NCBI GenBank assembly: GCA_009911035.1
Contig: QXWO01000018.1
Location: 30,998-94,997, forward strand
Reading direction: 5' to 3'
Length of the DNA: 64,000 nucleotides
Source: Lachnospiraceae bacterium
GTDB taxonomy: Bacteria > Bacillota > Clostridia > Lachnospirales > Lachnospiraceae
Notes under the pieces: model-generated
Seen by the model: only the letters and a program-made list of their open reading frames with translations
What the model was told of the DNA's origin: nothing
Database searches by the model: none
Made by a program: the position numbers and the translations under genes
In this document: positions 1 to 7,843 of the stretch, one piece after another
Position numbering within the stretch: the first letter of the stretch is position 1
Layout: each line of letters opens with the position of its first letter

Positions 1-39
1 TATATTTTTTATCGTTCACCTACTACAGTACCTTTCCAT

Positions 40-954
40 TTATTTATGCAAAATATATTCTTTATATCTTTTAGCCTCCCTAATGAAAATCTTATCTATA
101 TCTATTTTCTTTTTGCAGTAGTCTCTATAATTAAGGCCAATCAGCCCGGAACTTCCTCTGTGGAAATGCAAAACCTGCAATTGATTCGTATAAAACATTT
201 CCCATCCGTTTTTCCTGCATCTTTCTGCCAGATAGTCTTCTTCAAAATATAAAAAAACTTCCGGTACAAACGCTTTCTCATTACAGCAGATATATTCCCT
301 TGAAAATATCAGGCATGCTCCCTGAAGCACTACATTTCTTTGTTCCTCTTCAAATTTTGCATTATTCCTTTTCATTTTTCGCCAGAATTTTGAAATGCCA
401 AAGAAAATGTCCCGCCCTGCAAATGCCTCTATAAGATAAAATTTAAATGCTTTTAGTGAAAAAATCTTTCCACATTCTATTATCATACTGCTTTTATCGT
501 TAATATACTTCATCACTTTTGATATTGTAGCTGCTCTATCAGAAATAGGACTGGCATGATAAGATTTGTATGGTATGTAAATATCTGGTCCACATATATA
601 AAAATTATGTCTTTCATATACTGAATATAAGATATTAATAAATTTCTTTTGTTGAATCTCCACGTCATTATTTATAAATATAATAAAATCATAATCATCT
701 TTCTTTTTAGCATATTGATAGCCTGCATTGTTTCCTGCAGAAAACCCTGTATTTTTTTCCAAAACAATTACATCCACACTATTTAAAAGATTTGAATCTG
801 ACAATAATCTAATATCATATTCCCGTCCGTTGCACACGATTATAATGTCCGCCAATTCAGCACTTTCAAGTTTTCTGATTGAAAATACTGCATTTAGGGT
901 AAGATTTATATTATGTCCATAATGCAGTATAACAAAACACAATTTATTATGCAT
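40..954 (-). CDS. Glycosyltransferase family 2
   Basis: Predicted GT-A fold glycosyltransferase of 304 aa that would add one sugar to the lipid-linked repeat unit at the cytoplasmic face of the membrane. Visible motifs are the rhamnosyltransferase-like NTGFSAGNN at residues 68-76 and the acidic NNDVEI at about 95-100, which fits the metal/nucleotide-binding position. No transmembrane segment is obvious. It is the most promoter-distal gene of the polysaccharide operon seen here; the operon may continue off the left edge. Composition is AT-rich like the neighbouring heptose genes. Family assignment is firm; donor and acceptor are unknown. Confidence 0.85.
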   Translation of the reverse strand: MHNKLCFVILHYGHNINLTLNAVFSIRKLESAELADIIIVCNGREYDIRLLSDSNLLNSVDVIVLEKNTGFSAGNNAGYQYAKKKDDYDFIIFINNDVEIQQKKFINILYSVYERHNFYICGPDIYIPYKSYHASPISDRAATISKVMKYINDKSSMIIECGKIFSLKAFKFYLIEAFAGRDIFFGISKFWRKMKRNNAKFEEEQRNVVLQGACLIFSREYICCNEKAFVPEVFLYFEEDYLAERCRKNGWEMFYTNQLQVLHFHRGSSGLIGLNYRDYCKKKIDIDKIFIREAKRYKEYILHK

Positions 955-1001
955 ATTTACTCCCTCTCTGGCGCTTTATTCTGTTATTGATCTTATTTTA
1001 T

Positions 1002-1565
1002 CTATAGAAAAAATAAATGAGAACCATGAAACAGATATCCTATTTGTTTTTCACGTTCGCCTATTTTTCTTGCCGGAACCCCTCCAGCAATCACAAACGG
1101 CTCTACAGATTTTGTAACAACAGCTCCGGCCGCAACTACAGCTCCTTCCCCTACTGTAACGCCAGGTAAAATAATCGTCCGATTGCTTAACCAGACCCGA
1201 TCCTCAATAATAACGGGCTTACCTTCAATTCCAAAACTAATATCATTTACCTTATGTTGGTTTGTCCATATCCATACACCCGTACTAAAATTTACATTTT
1301 TTCCTATTTTTATACCGCTTCGCCCGTCTAAAATTGCCTTGTCCCCAATAACCGTCCCCTCACCAATATGAATATTCCATGGGGCCCTGATCTCAGCCCC
1401 ATAATAAATAACCACATTTTTTCCTATATTCATATGGAATATGTTCTTATATAAAAAATTTCTGAATATGTGACTTGGAATATATGCAATAATCAACAAA
1501 TTAATGCGTATGACACTTGCAATCATCCGACCTAAATATACACCTGTTGCACTTCGCTTTTTCAT
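1002..1565 (-). CDS. Left-handed beta-helix acyltransferase (WcaF/NodL-like O-acetyltransferase)
   Basis: 187 aa. Imperfect hexapeptide repeats run from about residue 45 to 160 (IGEGTVIG, IGKNVNFS, VTVGEGAVVAAGAVV), ending in the GGVPARKIG signature of the xenobiotic/maltose O-acetyltransferase group. It probably acetylates a sugar of the surface glycan using acetyl-CoA. The annotated ATG at 1565 lacks a strong Shine-Dalgarno sequence. An 11-G tract lies 33 nt upstream and ends a separate small membrane ORF; if the tract had 12 or 9 G that ORF would read in frame into this gene and add an N-terminal transmembrane helix. Confidence 0.85.
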   Translation of the reverse strand: MKKRSATGVYLGRMIASVIRINLLIIAYIPSHIFRNFLYKNIFHMNIGKNVVIYYGAEIRAPWNIHIGEGTVIGDKAILDGRSGIKIGKNVNFSTGVWIWTNQHKVNDISFGIEGKPVIIEDRVWLSNRTIILPGVTVGEGAVVAAGAVVTKSVEPFVIAGGVPARKIGEREKQIGYLFHGSHLFFL

Positions 1566-1594
1566 ACTTAATTCTTCTTTTCCAACACAGAATT

Positions 1595-1687
1595 TTACCC
1601 CCCCCCCCGTGCTTTATGATCACAGTAAATACATAAGCACAGTAAATCAACTATTATAAATAAACCAATACAACATATTACAATCAT
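1595..1687 (-). CDS. Small membrane ORF ended by the poly-G tract
   Basis: A 30-codon ORF begins at ATG 1687, 22 nt after the upstream glycosyltransferase stop, with an AGGA-type ribosome site about 8 nt before it. It encodes one hydrophobic helix (MIVICCIGLFIIVDLLCLCI, then YCDHKAR) and three glycines from the G tract, followed at once by TAA. One extra G (12) or two fewer (9) removes the stop and continues in frame, without another stop, through ten codons into the acetyltransferase ATG. It is either a leader peptide or the switchable membrane anchor of the acetyltransferase. Frame arithmetic is read directly from the sequence; use in the cell is inference. Confidence 0.4.
   Translation of the reverse strand: MIVICCIGLFIIVDLLCLCIYCDHKARGGG
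1598..1608. repeat. Poly-C/G tract, 11 bases
   Basis: Eleven C on the plus strand (G on the coding strand) in an AT-rich intergenic stretch, at the 3' end of the small membrane ORF and upstream of the acetyltransferase. This is the longest mononucleotide C/G run in the window and a candidate slipped-strand contingency site. Confidence 0.9.
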
Positions 1688-1708
1688 ATTTTTTTCCTAT
1701 CTTTTATT

Positions 1709-2920
1709 TTAATATCCAAAATAATCCGTCACTGCACGCATAACTGTTTTAGGAGTAATGCTTTGAAGGCATAGACACGGATTCCCGGCCTGGCATTTTT
1801 TATAACATTCTGTATTGCCTCTTCCATATCGCCCGCCATATGCTTTACATGCATAGCATGGCATTTTTTTCACGTCAACGTCATCCCGGTAAACGCAGAC
1901 TGGCAGACATGTATTTTCATTTTCTATATCCACGTGATAGGGCAGCGATCTTTTTCCATCCCATACACCCGAGAGACTGATTGCCTGGGTTCCTACAGAC
2001 GCCGCAACATGAATGGAACCGCTGTCTACACCAATGTGAAGAACCGCACCCCTGATCAACTCGATCCACTCATTGATATTAGTTTTCCCCGCATAGTTAT
2101 GTATCCGATGAGCATGCTCCATATCTATACTACAATACTTATAAATGTCGTTGGCCTTGATTCCGCCTGTACAACAAATATCATAAGGATACTTATCCAA
2201 AAGCAGTTTCATTAGCTCCTTAAAACTTTCCCTCGGCCATCTGCGCTCCATGCACATAGAATCCATTGCAATTGTTATATATGGCTGTTGAATTGTCTCA
2301 AACGCCCCTTTTCTTTCGATATAATGAATTTGAACCTCATAGTTTTCTACCCCAATTCTTTTGATCAGCATTTTCAGCCTTTGTGTTTCATGTAAATCAA
2401 TTGGAGCGAAAACTTTATTGGTATATTTTCTTTCAAAATAATATCGAATACTCCCATGTGTATGTTTTACATTATCAAACACTCCCCAGCTTTCGTTATG
2501 TACAGAAGCTGCAACAATATAATGCGCTAAAGGCGCATTGCTGAGCGTGACAATTATTTTTTCAAACTCAAGCTGGCGGATCTTTGAGACTGCTCTGTAA
2601 ACATTCCTGAAGTCTGTACCATTTTCACCATATGGATATGCATTTTCTATGTAATAAAAATCTGACATATCTGCTATTAAATCAAAGGTTTCCCACACCG
2701 TCAGAGAACAAAGCAAATATACTTTTTTATTTTTCTTTCTAAAAAAATTTTTTAAAGCCATTATTGCATCTATATCCAAAATTGCGTTTCCCATATGTCC
2801 GGCTGCAATAATTAATACTTTTCCGCTATTCACTTTTTTTCTTGTATGAAATAAATTCAAAATAAAAATATACGCAAATGCTACTGCTTTTGACAAAATC
2901 AATTTCACTTTTTTATTCAT
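1709..2920 (-). CDS. GT9 glycosyltransferase, heptosyltransferase-like, with Cys-rich tail
   Basis: 403 aa GT-B enzyme of the ADP-heptose:LPS heptosyltransferase family. It shows a glycine-rich N-terminal acceptor region (GHMGNAILD, 41-49), a mid-protein MERRWPRESF block (224-233) matching the family's donor-site segment, and the C-terminal GVDSGSIHVAASVG motif (297-310) that binds the nucleotide-sugar. Gene context with a full ADP-heptose pathway supports heptose as the donor. Odd feature: residues 338-384 contain eight cysteines in four pairs (CxxxC, CxxC, CxxxC, CxC), which I do not recognise from standard heptosyltransferases and which could bind metal. No signal peptide is evident, although residues 10-24 are hydrophobic. 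Confidence 0.85.
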   Translation of the reverse strand: MNKKVKLILSKAVAFAYIFILNLFHTRKKVNSGKVLIIAAGHMGNAILDIDAIMALKNFFRKKNKKVYLLCSLTVWETFDLIADMSDFYYIENAYPYGENGTDFRNVYRAVSKIRQLEFEKIIVTLSNAPLAHYIVAASVHNESWGVFDNVKHTHGSIRYYFERKYTNKVFAPIDLHETQRLKMLIKRIGVENYEVQIHYIERKGAFETIQQPYITIAMDSMCMERRWPRESFKELMKLLLDKYPYDICCTGGIKANDIYKYCSIDMEHAHRIHNYAGKTNINEWIELIRGAVLHIGVDSGSIHVAASVGTQAISLSGVWDGKRSLPYHVDIENENTCLPVCVYRDDVDVKKMPCYACKAYGGRYGRGNTECYKKCQAGNPCLCLQSITPKTVMRAVTDYFGY

Positions 2921-2967
2921 TAAACTTCTCCGTAAATATACAAAAACCAGCTTAAAATAAAATCCTG

Positions 2968-3939
2968 TTAATAAATGGAAAACCTTTTTTCTAAATAATT
3001 GTGCACATAATCTGTCACCCCATCCTCCAGATTTGTAAATGGCTTATCATATCCTGCATCCCTAAGTTTATTAATTTTTGCCTCTGTAAAATACTGATAT
3101 TTTTCTTTTAAGGATTCCGGCATATCAATAAACTTTATATCTGGTTCTACGCCCATGGAACGGAAGACAGCTTCTGCCAAATCTGAAAAACATCGTGCGC
3201 AGCCAGTCCCAACATTAAAAACTCCTGATACCTGCTGATTTTGCAGCAGCCAGTATATTACGTCACAAATATCCTTGACATAAATAAAATCCCGTAGCTG
3301 TGCGCCATCCTTATAATCAGGGTTATATGATTTAAACAGCCTGATAGTTCCCGATTCTTTGATCTGCTTATAACCATGAAAAATCATGCTTGCCATACTT
3401 CCCTTAAAATATTCATTAGGTCCATATACATTAAAAAACTTAAGTCCGGCATATTGGGGCGGAAAAATCTCTGCCTGATGTTTTACCCAGAGGTCAAACA
3501 ATTGCTTTGAATAGCCATAACCATTTAACGGCTGTAAACAGTCAATATCCTTGCGGTCGTCAAATCCTTCTCTTCCATCGCCATAGGTGGCCGCAGAACT
3601 GGCATAAATAAAAGGTATACGTTTATCCGCACAATAGTTCCATAAGGTTTTGGTATATTCAAAATTGTTTTTCCATAGATAATCAAAATTCTTTTCCGTT
3701 GTGGAAGACTGAGCCCCCATGTGGATAATTGCCTCTACCCCCCCCCGCTCAAAATCTGGAAGCTTTTTAAAAAATTCAGACTTGTGTATATACTCCAAAT
3801 ATTTTTTATTCCTTATATTCAGCCATTTATTGCTATCCCCAATATTGTCAACAATAACAATATCTTCTATTCCCGCATCATTTAAAGTCCGCACCACGCA
3901 GCTTCCAATAAACCCGGCTCCCCCGGTAACAATTACCAT
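2968..3939 (-). CDS. hldD: ADP-L-glycero-D-manno-heptose 6-epimerase
   Basis: 323 aa short-chain dehydrogenase/reductase-type epimerase; last step of ADP-heptose synthesis, inverting C6 of ADP-D-glycero-beta-D-manno-heptose. Rossmann motif GGAGFIG is at 6-12, the catalytic Ser region ASSAATYGDG at 113-122 and the YGYSK dyad at 141-145. Length is near the 310 aa of the E. coli enzyme. ATG 3939 has a GGAGGG ribosome site and overlaps the gmhB stop. A nine-G tract encodes R65-G66-G67-V68: with 8 G a TAG follows the tract immediately, with 10 G a TGA arrives 19 codons later, so only 9 G (or 9 plus/minus 3) gives full-length enzyme. Confidence 0.93.
   Translation of the reverse strand: MVIVTGGAGFIGSCVVRTLNDAGIEDIVIVDNIGDSNKWLNIRNKKYLEYIHKSEFFKKLPDFERGGVEAIIHMGAQSSTTEKNFDYLWKNNFEYTKTLWNYCADKRIPFIYASSAATYGDGREGFDDRKDIDCLQPLNGYGYSKQLFDLWVKHQAEIFPPQYAGLKFFNVYGPNEYFKGSMASMIFHGYKQIKESGTIRLFKSYNPDYKDGAQLRDFIYVKDICDVIYWLLQNQQVSGVFNVGTGCARCFSDLAEAVFRSMGVEPDIKFIDMPESLKEKYQYFTEAKINKLRDAGYDKPFTNLEDGVTDYVHNYLEKRFSIY
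3738..3746. repeat. Poly-C/G tract, 9 bases, inside hldD
   Basis: Nine C on the plus strand, G on the hldD coding strand, at codons 65-68. The current length keeps hldD open. A slip of one base in either direction truncates the protein to fewer than 90 residues, so it could act as an ON/OFF switch for heptose epimerisation. Confidence 0.9.
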
Positions 3940-4529
3940 CCCAAATCCCTCCTGTCTTTCGCATGTTCTTTCTGCAATATTTCTATAGCGCAGTGATACA
4001 AGTCTTCTGCAAACTGAATATTAACATAACTTCCCTTTTTTACCTTTTCTATCACATCTTTTCGCTCTCCCCTGCCGATTAAATATCCCCGGCATCCTCC
4101 TTCTCCACATAAAGGATGGTCACGCATTTTATCCCCTATTGAGTAGCTTTGGGCCAAATCTATATGGAATTGTCTAACCGCCTTTATGAACATCCCTGGC
4201 GCCGGTTTGCGGCAGCTACAGGATTTCCGATATCTTTCAATTTTTGCATCTGGCAAATGGGGACAATAGTAAACTTTTGTTATAATAACTCCTTTATTTT
4301 GTAATTCCTGAAGCATCCAGCAATTTAACCGCTTGAAATCTTTTTCTGTATAGTACCCTCTTGCAATCCCGGACTGGTTTGTCATAATAACCAACAGATA
4401 TCCCTCTTCCTGCAGCATCTTCAGACCATCCACTGCTTTCGGCAGAAATTCAAAATCTTCTATCTGATACAAATAGTCCTTATCAGCATTAATCGTTCCA
4501 TCCCTATCTAAAAAAATTGCTTTATTCAT
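3933..4529 (-). CDS. gmhB: D-glycero-beta-D-manno-heptose 1,7-bisphosphate 7-phosphatase
   Basis: HAD-superfamily phosphatase of 198 aa. N-terminal DRDGT carries the nucleophile and acid/base aspartates (residues 8 and 10); the TNQSG motif follows, and the CPH...CSC cysteine cluster forms the structural zinc loop typical of GmhB. It removes the 7-phosphate between the two HldE reactions. I chose ATG 4529 (GAGG ribosome site, 9 nt spacing, first residues MNKAIFLDRDG); an in-frame ATG at 4586 would add 19 residues and overlap gmhA. Its 3' end overlaps hldD by 7 nt, so translation is probably coupled. Confidence 0.9.
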   Translation of the reverse strand: MNKAIFLDRDGTINADKDYLYQIEDFEFLPKAVDGLKMLQEEGYLLVIMTNQSGIARGYYTEKDFKRLNCWMLQELQNKGVIITKVYYCPHLPDAKIERYRKSCSCRKPAPGMFIKAVRQFHIDLAQSYSIGDKMRDHPLCGEGGCRGYLIGRGERKDVIEKVKKGSYVNIQFAEDLYHCAIEILQKEHAKDRRDLGW

Positions 4530-4563
4530 GTTGCACAACCTCTGTCCATAATGAACAATCACA

Positions 4564-5139
4564 TCATGTACACATACCATTTTCAATCAATTCACACAAA
4601 ATATGTATCAAAAGTATATGACTTTCCTGTATTCTGGCAGTAATCATGCACGGAATCACTAGGGGATACTCCACCGCTTCTCCAATTTTCCCCCCATCCT
4701 TTCCCAGAAGCGCTGCGGTCTTTAAACCTGTTTTTTTCGCTTCCAGAACAGCACGATAAACGTTTTCTGAGTTTCCACTCGTACTTATTCCAATAAAGGT
4801 ATCTCCCGATACAGCATGTCCCTGCATTTGACGCGCAAAAACATTATCATATCCATAATCATTAGCAATAGCTGTTACTGTAGCAATATCTGCATTAAGC
4901 ACTATCGCCGGCCAGGCCATGCGTTCTTTCTGAAATCTTCCAACAATTTCACCTGCAAAATGCATTGCATCAGAGGCTGAACCGCCATTACCACATAAAA
5001 TTATTTTTCCGCCATTCTTTAGGGATTTACTGATTACTTGTGCTAAATCTATAATTTTTTCCTGTAGCGATTCGTTCTCAAGTAATTCCTGTTCAACTTT
5101 TATGCAGTCGCAGATACGCTCTCTTACGAAATGTTTCAT
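4564..5139 (-). CDS. gmhA: Sedoheptulose 7-phosphate isomerase
   Basis: 191 aa SIS-domain isomerase, first committed step of heptose synthesis: sedoheptulose 7-phosphate to D-glycero-D-manno-heptose 7-phosphate. The phosphosugar motifs CGNGGSASDA (49-58) and STSGNS (about 117-122) are intact and the length matches the family. It lies between hldE and gmhB in the same direction with short spacers. Context with hldE separates it from DiaA-type SIS paralogues. Confidence 0.92.
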   Translation of the reverse strand: MKHFVRERICDCIKVEQELLENESLQEKIIDLAQVISKSLKNGGKIILCGNGGSASDAMHFAGEIVGRFQKERMAWPAIVLNADIATVTAIANDYGYDNVFARQMQGHAVSGDTFIGISTSGNSENVYRAVLEAKKTGLKTAALLGKDGGKIGEAVEYPLVIPCMITARIQESHILLIHILCELIENGMCT

Positions 5140-5165
5140 TTTTGTCTCCTATAATACCTTTATCG

Positions 5166-6596
5166 TTATGCTCTAAGTTTTTCAATTATCTTTGTTGTGG
5201 ATCTTCCTTCTACATAAGGAATAATCACTACTTCTCCACCGCGTGATTTTATGATATCTCTTCCTACTACATCATTTGGACTGTAATCCCCTCCTTTGAC
5301 CAGTATATCTGGCTGAAGTGTCCTGACTAACTCGTAGGGTGTATCCTCTTTAAACACTATTACATAATCAACAAACCCAAGGGCACTCAATAATTCCACC
5401 CTGTCCTTTTCACTATTTATTGGTCTTTCATGACCTTTTAACCGTTTCACCGAATCATCACTATTTACTCCAACTACTAAAATATCACCAAGCAATGATG
5501 CCTGCTGCAGGTATCTTATATGGCCAATGTGTAAAATATCAAAACACCCGTTTGTAAATACAATTTTTTTATCAGCATGATCATCACGAAATTCAAGTAC
5601 TGATACGCTGTCAAGAACTTTGTGGGCGGCTCCCTGTCTCTGGCTGGTAAGATGTTCTCTCACTTCCCTGATGCTTACCGTCGATGTGCCGGCTTTCGCT
5701 ACCTGCAGGCCTGCAGCATAATTGGAAATATTAACCGCATCTTTCATTTTGATTTTGTTTGCTATACAGGCAGCCAGATATGCTATTACCGTATCCCCAG
5801 CCCCTGTAACATCGTAAACTTCTTTTCCCACAGACGGGACAGAATAAGAAAATCCATCGCCTACAAGAACCATCCCATTTGCCCCACAGGTAGTCAGGAT
5901 ATATTGGCAGTTACAGCGTATACGCAAGGCTTGTGAAACCTCAACTATTTCCTGTTTCGTGCGTACTGCCATATTTGTTAACGTACACAATTCTTTTAAA
6001 TTCGGCTTTAAAAGATATGCCCCCTTATATTTATCTGTGTTTGAATCCTTTACATCTACAATTACCGGTATCTGGCTTTTTTTTGCCATCGACAATATCT
6101 CCTGCGTAAACTCCAAAGTTAAAAGACCTTTTAAATAATCCGAAATTATGATCATGTCAAACCGATTAATTTTATCTTTTAATTCCGATAAAAGAATTTC
6201 GCTGATATCATCGCCCACTTTTTCTGTATCTTCTATATCAAGCCTTAAAACCTGCTGGTTATTATCAGCCATAAAGCGGATTTTTACTGTTGTATTACGC
6301 TTCAGTTTCCTGACCAATGTTGTATCTATTTTTTTATCAGCAAAATTCTGTAATAATTTTTTTCCACTTTCATCCTCGCCAACTATTGTAAGAATTGAAA
6401 CCTTTTGTCCGGCAGCAACTAAATTTGCAGCTACATTCGCTGCTCCCCCCAATACGCTCTGCTCTGACACTTTACGGAACACCGGAACCGGAGCTTCCGG
6501 GGAAATCCGTGTTACCTCACCGTTATAGTATGTATCCAGCATCACGTCGCCAACAACTAATATTGATTTTGCCTTAACCTGATTTAAAATACTCAT
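5166..6596 (-). CDS. hldE: Bifunctional heptose 7-phosphate kinase / heptose 1-phosphate adenylyltransferase
   Basis: 476 aa, two fused domains. Residues 1-about 320 are a ribokinase/PfkB-family kinase with the GAGD anion hole at 265-268. Residues about 345-476 are a cytidylyltransferase-like domain with GCFDILHIGH at 350-359. The kinase makes heptose 1,7-bisphosphate; after GmhB the second domain adds AMP to give ADP-D-glycero-beta-D-manno-heptose. The fused architecture and ADP chemistry point to the beta (LPS-type) branch rather than the GDP-alpha branch used by S-layer glycans. It is first of the four heptose genes, all on the minus strand. Confidence 0.94.
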   Translation of the reverse strand: MSILNQVKAKSILVVGDVMLDTYYNGEVTRISPEAPVPVFRKVSEQSVLGGAANVAANLVAAGQKVSILTIVGEDESGKKLLQNFADKKIDTTLVRKLKRNTTVKIRFMADNNQQVLRLDIEDTEKVGDDISEILLSELKDKINRFDMIIISDYLKGLLTLEFTQEILSMAKKSQIPVIVDVKDSNTDKYKGAYLLKPNLKELCTLTNMAVRTKQEIVEVSQALRIRCNCQYILTTCGANGMVLVGDGFSYSVPSVGKEVYDVTGAGDTVIAYLAACIANKIKMKDAVNISNYAAGLQVAKAGTSTVSIREVREHLTSQRQGAAHKVLDSVSVLEFRDDHADKKIVFTNGCFDILHIGHIRYLQQASLLGDILVVGVNSDDSVKRLKGHERPINSEKDRVELLSALGFVDYVIVFKEDTPYELVRTLQPDILVKGGDYSPNDVVGRDIIKSRGGEVVIIPYVEGRSTTKIIEKLRA

Positions 6597-6611
6597 AAAT
6601 ACTCCACCTGT

Positions 6612-6875
6612 CTACTGATGCGCCTGCATCTGTTCATTCATTATAAATTTCACTGTATCTTCAACTGTATCTTCAAAACTATACTCTGGTTTCCACCCAA
6701 GCACTTCATATAGCAGTGAACTGTCCATTCCGACATTGAGCTGTATATCATCTTTTTCAAACTTATATATTGCCTGTATACCTGTCTGTTCATAGACCTT
6801 TTTACGTACTATCTCTGCCATATCTAAAATATTGGTCTGCTTTTCCGGTCCCAGATTATAGGCTGCTTTCCCTAT
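6612..6875 (-). pseudogene. C-terminal remnant of an NAD-dependent sugar epimerase
   Basis: About 88 codons of open frame beginning after TGA 6876-6878 encode only the C-terminal part of an extended SDR epimerase (AAYNLGPEKQ...LGWKPEYSFEDTV). It aligns by eye with the C-terminus of the intact epimerase just upstream (YNVGPQKAY...FGWKPCYKMEDTV). The Rossmann domain and catalytic residues are missing. ATG 6821 could start a 69-aa piece but without a good ribosome site. Likely left by recombination between tandem paralogous epimerase genes. Confidence 0.7.
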
Positions 6876-6912
6876 TCATGCTGCCACACTCTTCTGATAA
6901 CAAGTATGGTAC

Positions 6913-7830
6913 CTACCGTATGTTATGATTAGTTGATAAGGGATCCCCCCCTAGGCACGCCCCAAATATCATTCTGACTGTGTCCTCCATTTTATAACAG
7001 GGTTTCCATCCAAACTGCTTATAAAAAATTCCGCTATTTATGTCTGAATTATACCAGCCACAATTTTCTTCATATATAGGACTACCCGCATCAATCCCAA
7101 AATCTTTTGCTGACTCAACAATACATCTTGTAATTTCTTCCAGATTATATGCCTTTTGGGGGCCAACATTATAAACTTCATTCCATCCATCAGGGTTACT
7201 TAATGCAACATTAATAACTGCTGCCGCCGCATCCCTGACATCCAGAAACGCAAACCGTTGCTGTCCCCCCTGAATATGAATAACTTCTCCCGAAATAATG
7301 TTCTTAATAATTTTGTTAATAAATCTTTTTTCAAGCCCAGTCCCTATCAGGCTTGCCAGCCTTAGGTTTGTATGGGGAAGTGATTTACAGATACTATTTG
7401 TCAAAAGTTCTGAAGCATACTTTCCAACTGCATATTTAGATTCCAAGTCCGGCACCGTATTTTCATCTGCAGCTATTAATCTTTTCTGGCTATATACGCT
7501 TTGAGAAGATATATTAATAACTGCCTGCACATTGTTACCCGCCATTTCCAAAGTCTTAGTAATATACAGTAATCCATCCGCCATTCCCGCACCATCTGTG
7601 CCACGTGGAAATGCACAATTAATCAGTACATGGATATTATGATAATTAAATTCCGGCTTTAAAATATCATCGTTCCCAATTATCACTATCTGTGGCCGGT
7701 TATACTGTATCTGAAGCTTTTCCTTTTGCGATGATACAGCAATAATACGTATATATTCTTTTACCAGCAACTGGCGGATTATTTCCTGCCCTAAAAACCC
7801 TCCTGCTCCTGTTACAAGTATTGTCTTCAT
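6913..7830 (-). CDS. NAD-dependent epimerase/dehydratase
   Basis: 305 aa extended SDR protein. GAGGFLG (8-14) is the dinucleotide motif; a Ser-rich stretch (INISSQSVYS) and YAVGKYASE supply the Ser/Tyr-x-x-x-Lys site; YNVGP and GWKP mark the sugar-binding C-terminal domain. It should epimerise or dehydrate a nucleotide sugar for the glycan. The last 15 residues, after IFGACL, are encoded across a seven-G run and do not look like family sequence, so the true end may have been altered at this junction with the downstream remnant. Substrate unknown. Confidence 0.8.
   Translation of the reverse strand: MKTILVTGAGGFLGQEIIRQLLVKEYIRIIAVSSQKEKLQIQYNRPQIVIIGNDDILKPEFNYHNIHVLINCAFPRGTDGAGMADGLLYITKTLEMAGNNVQAVINISSQSVYSQKRLIAADENTVPDLESKYAVGKYASELLTNSICKSLPHTNLRLASLIGTGLEKRFINKIIKNIISGEVIHIQGGQQRFAFLDVRDAAAAVINVALSNPDGWNEVYNVGPQKAYNLEEITRCIVESAKDFGIDAGSPIYEENCGWYNSDINSGIFYKQFGWKPCYKMEDTVRMIFGACLGGDPLSTNHNIR
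6945..6951. repeat. Poly-C/G tract, 7 bases, at the epimerase 3' end
   Basis: Seven C on the plus strand inside the last codons of the epimerase gene. One extra G gives a stop after a few codons. One fewer G extends the frame to the TGA at 6876, in the same frame as the epimerase remnant. Shorter than its siblings in this locus, so weaker evidence for slippage. Confidence 0.6.
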
Positions 7831-7843
7831 ACATTAAAAACCT

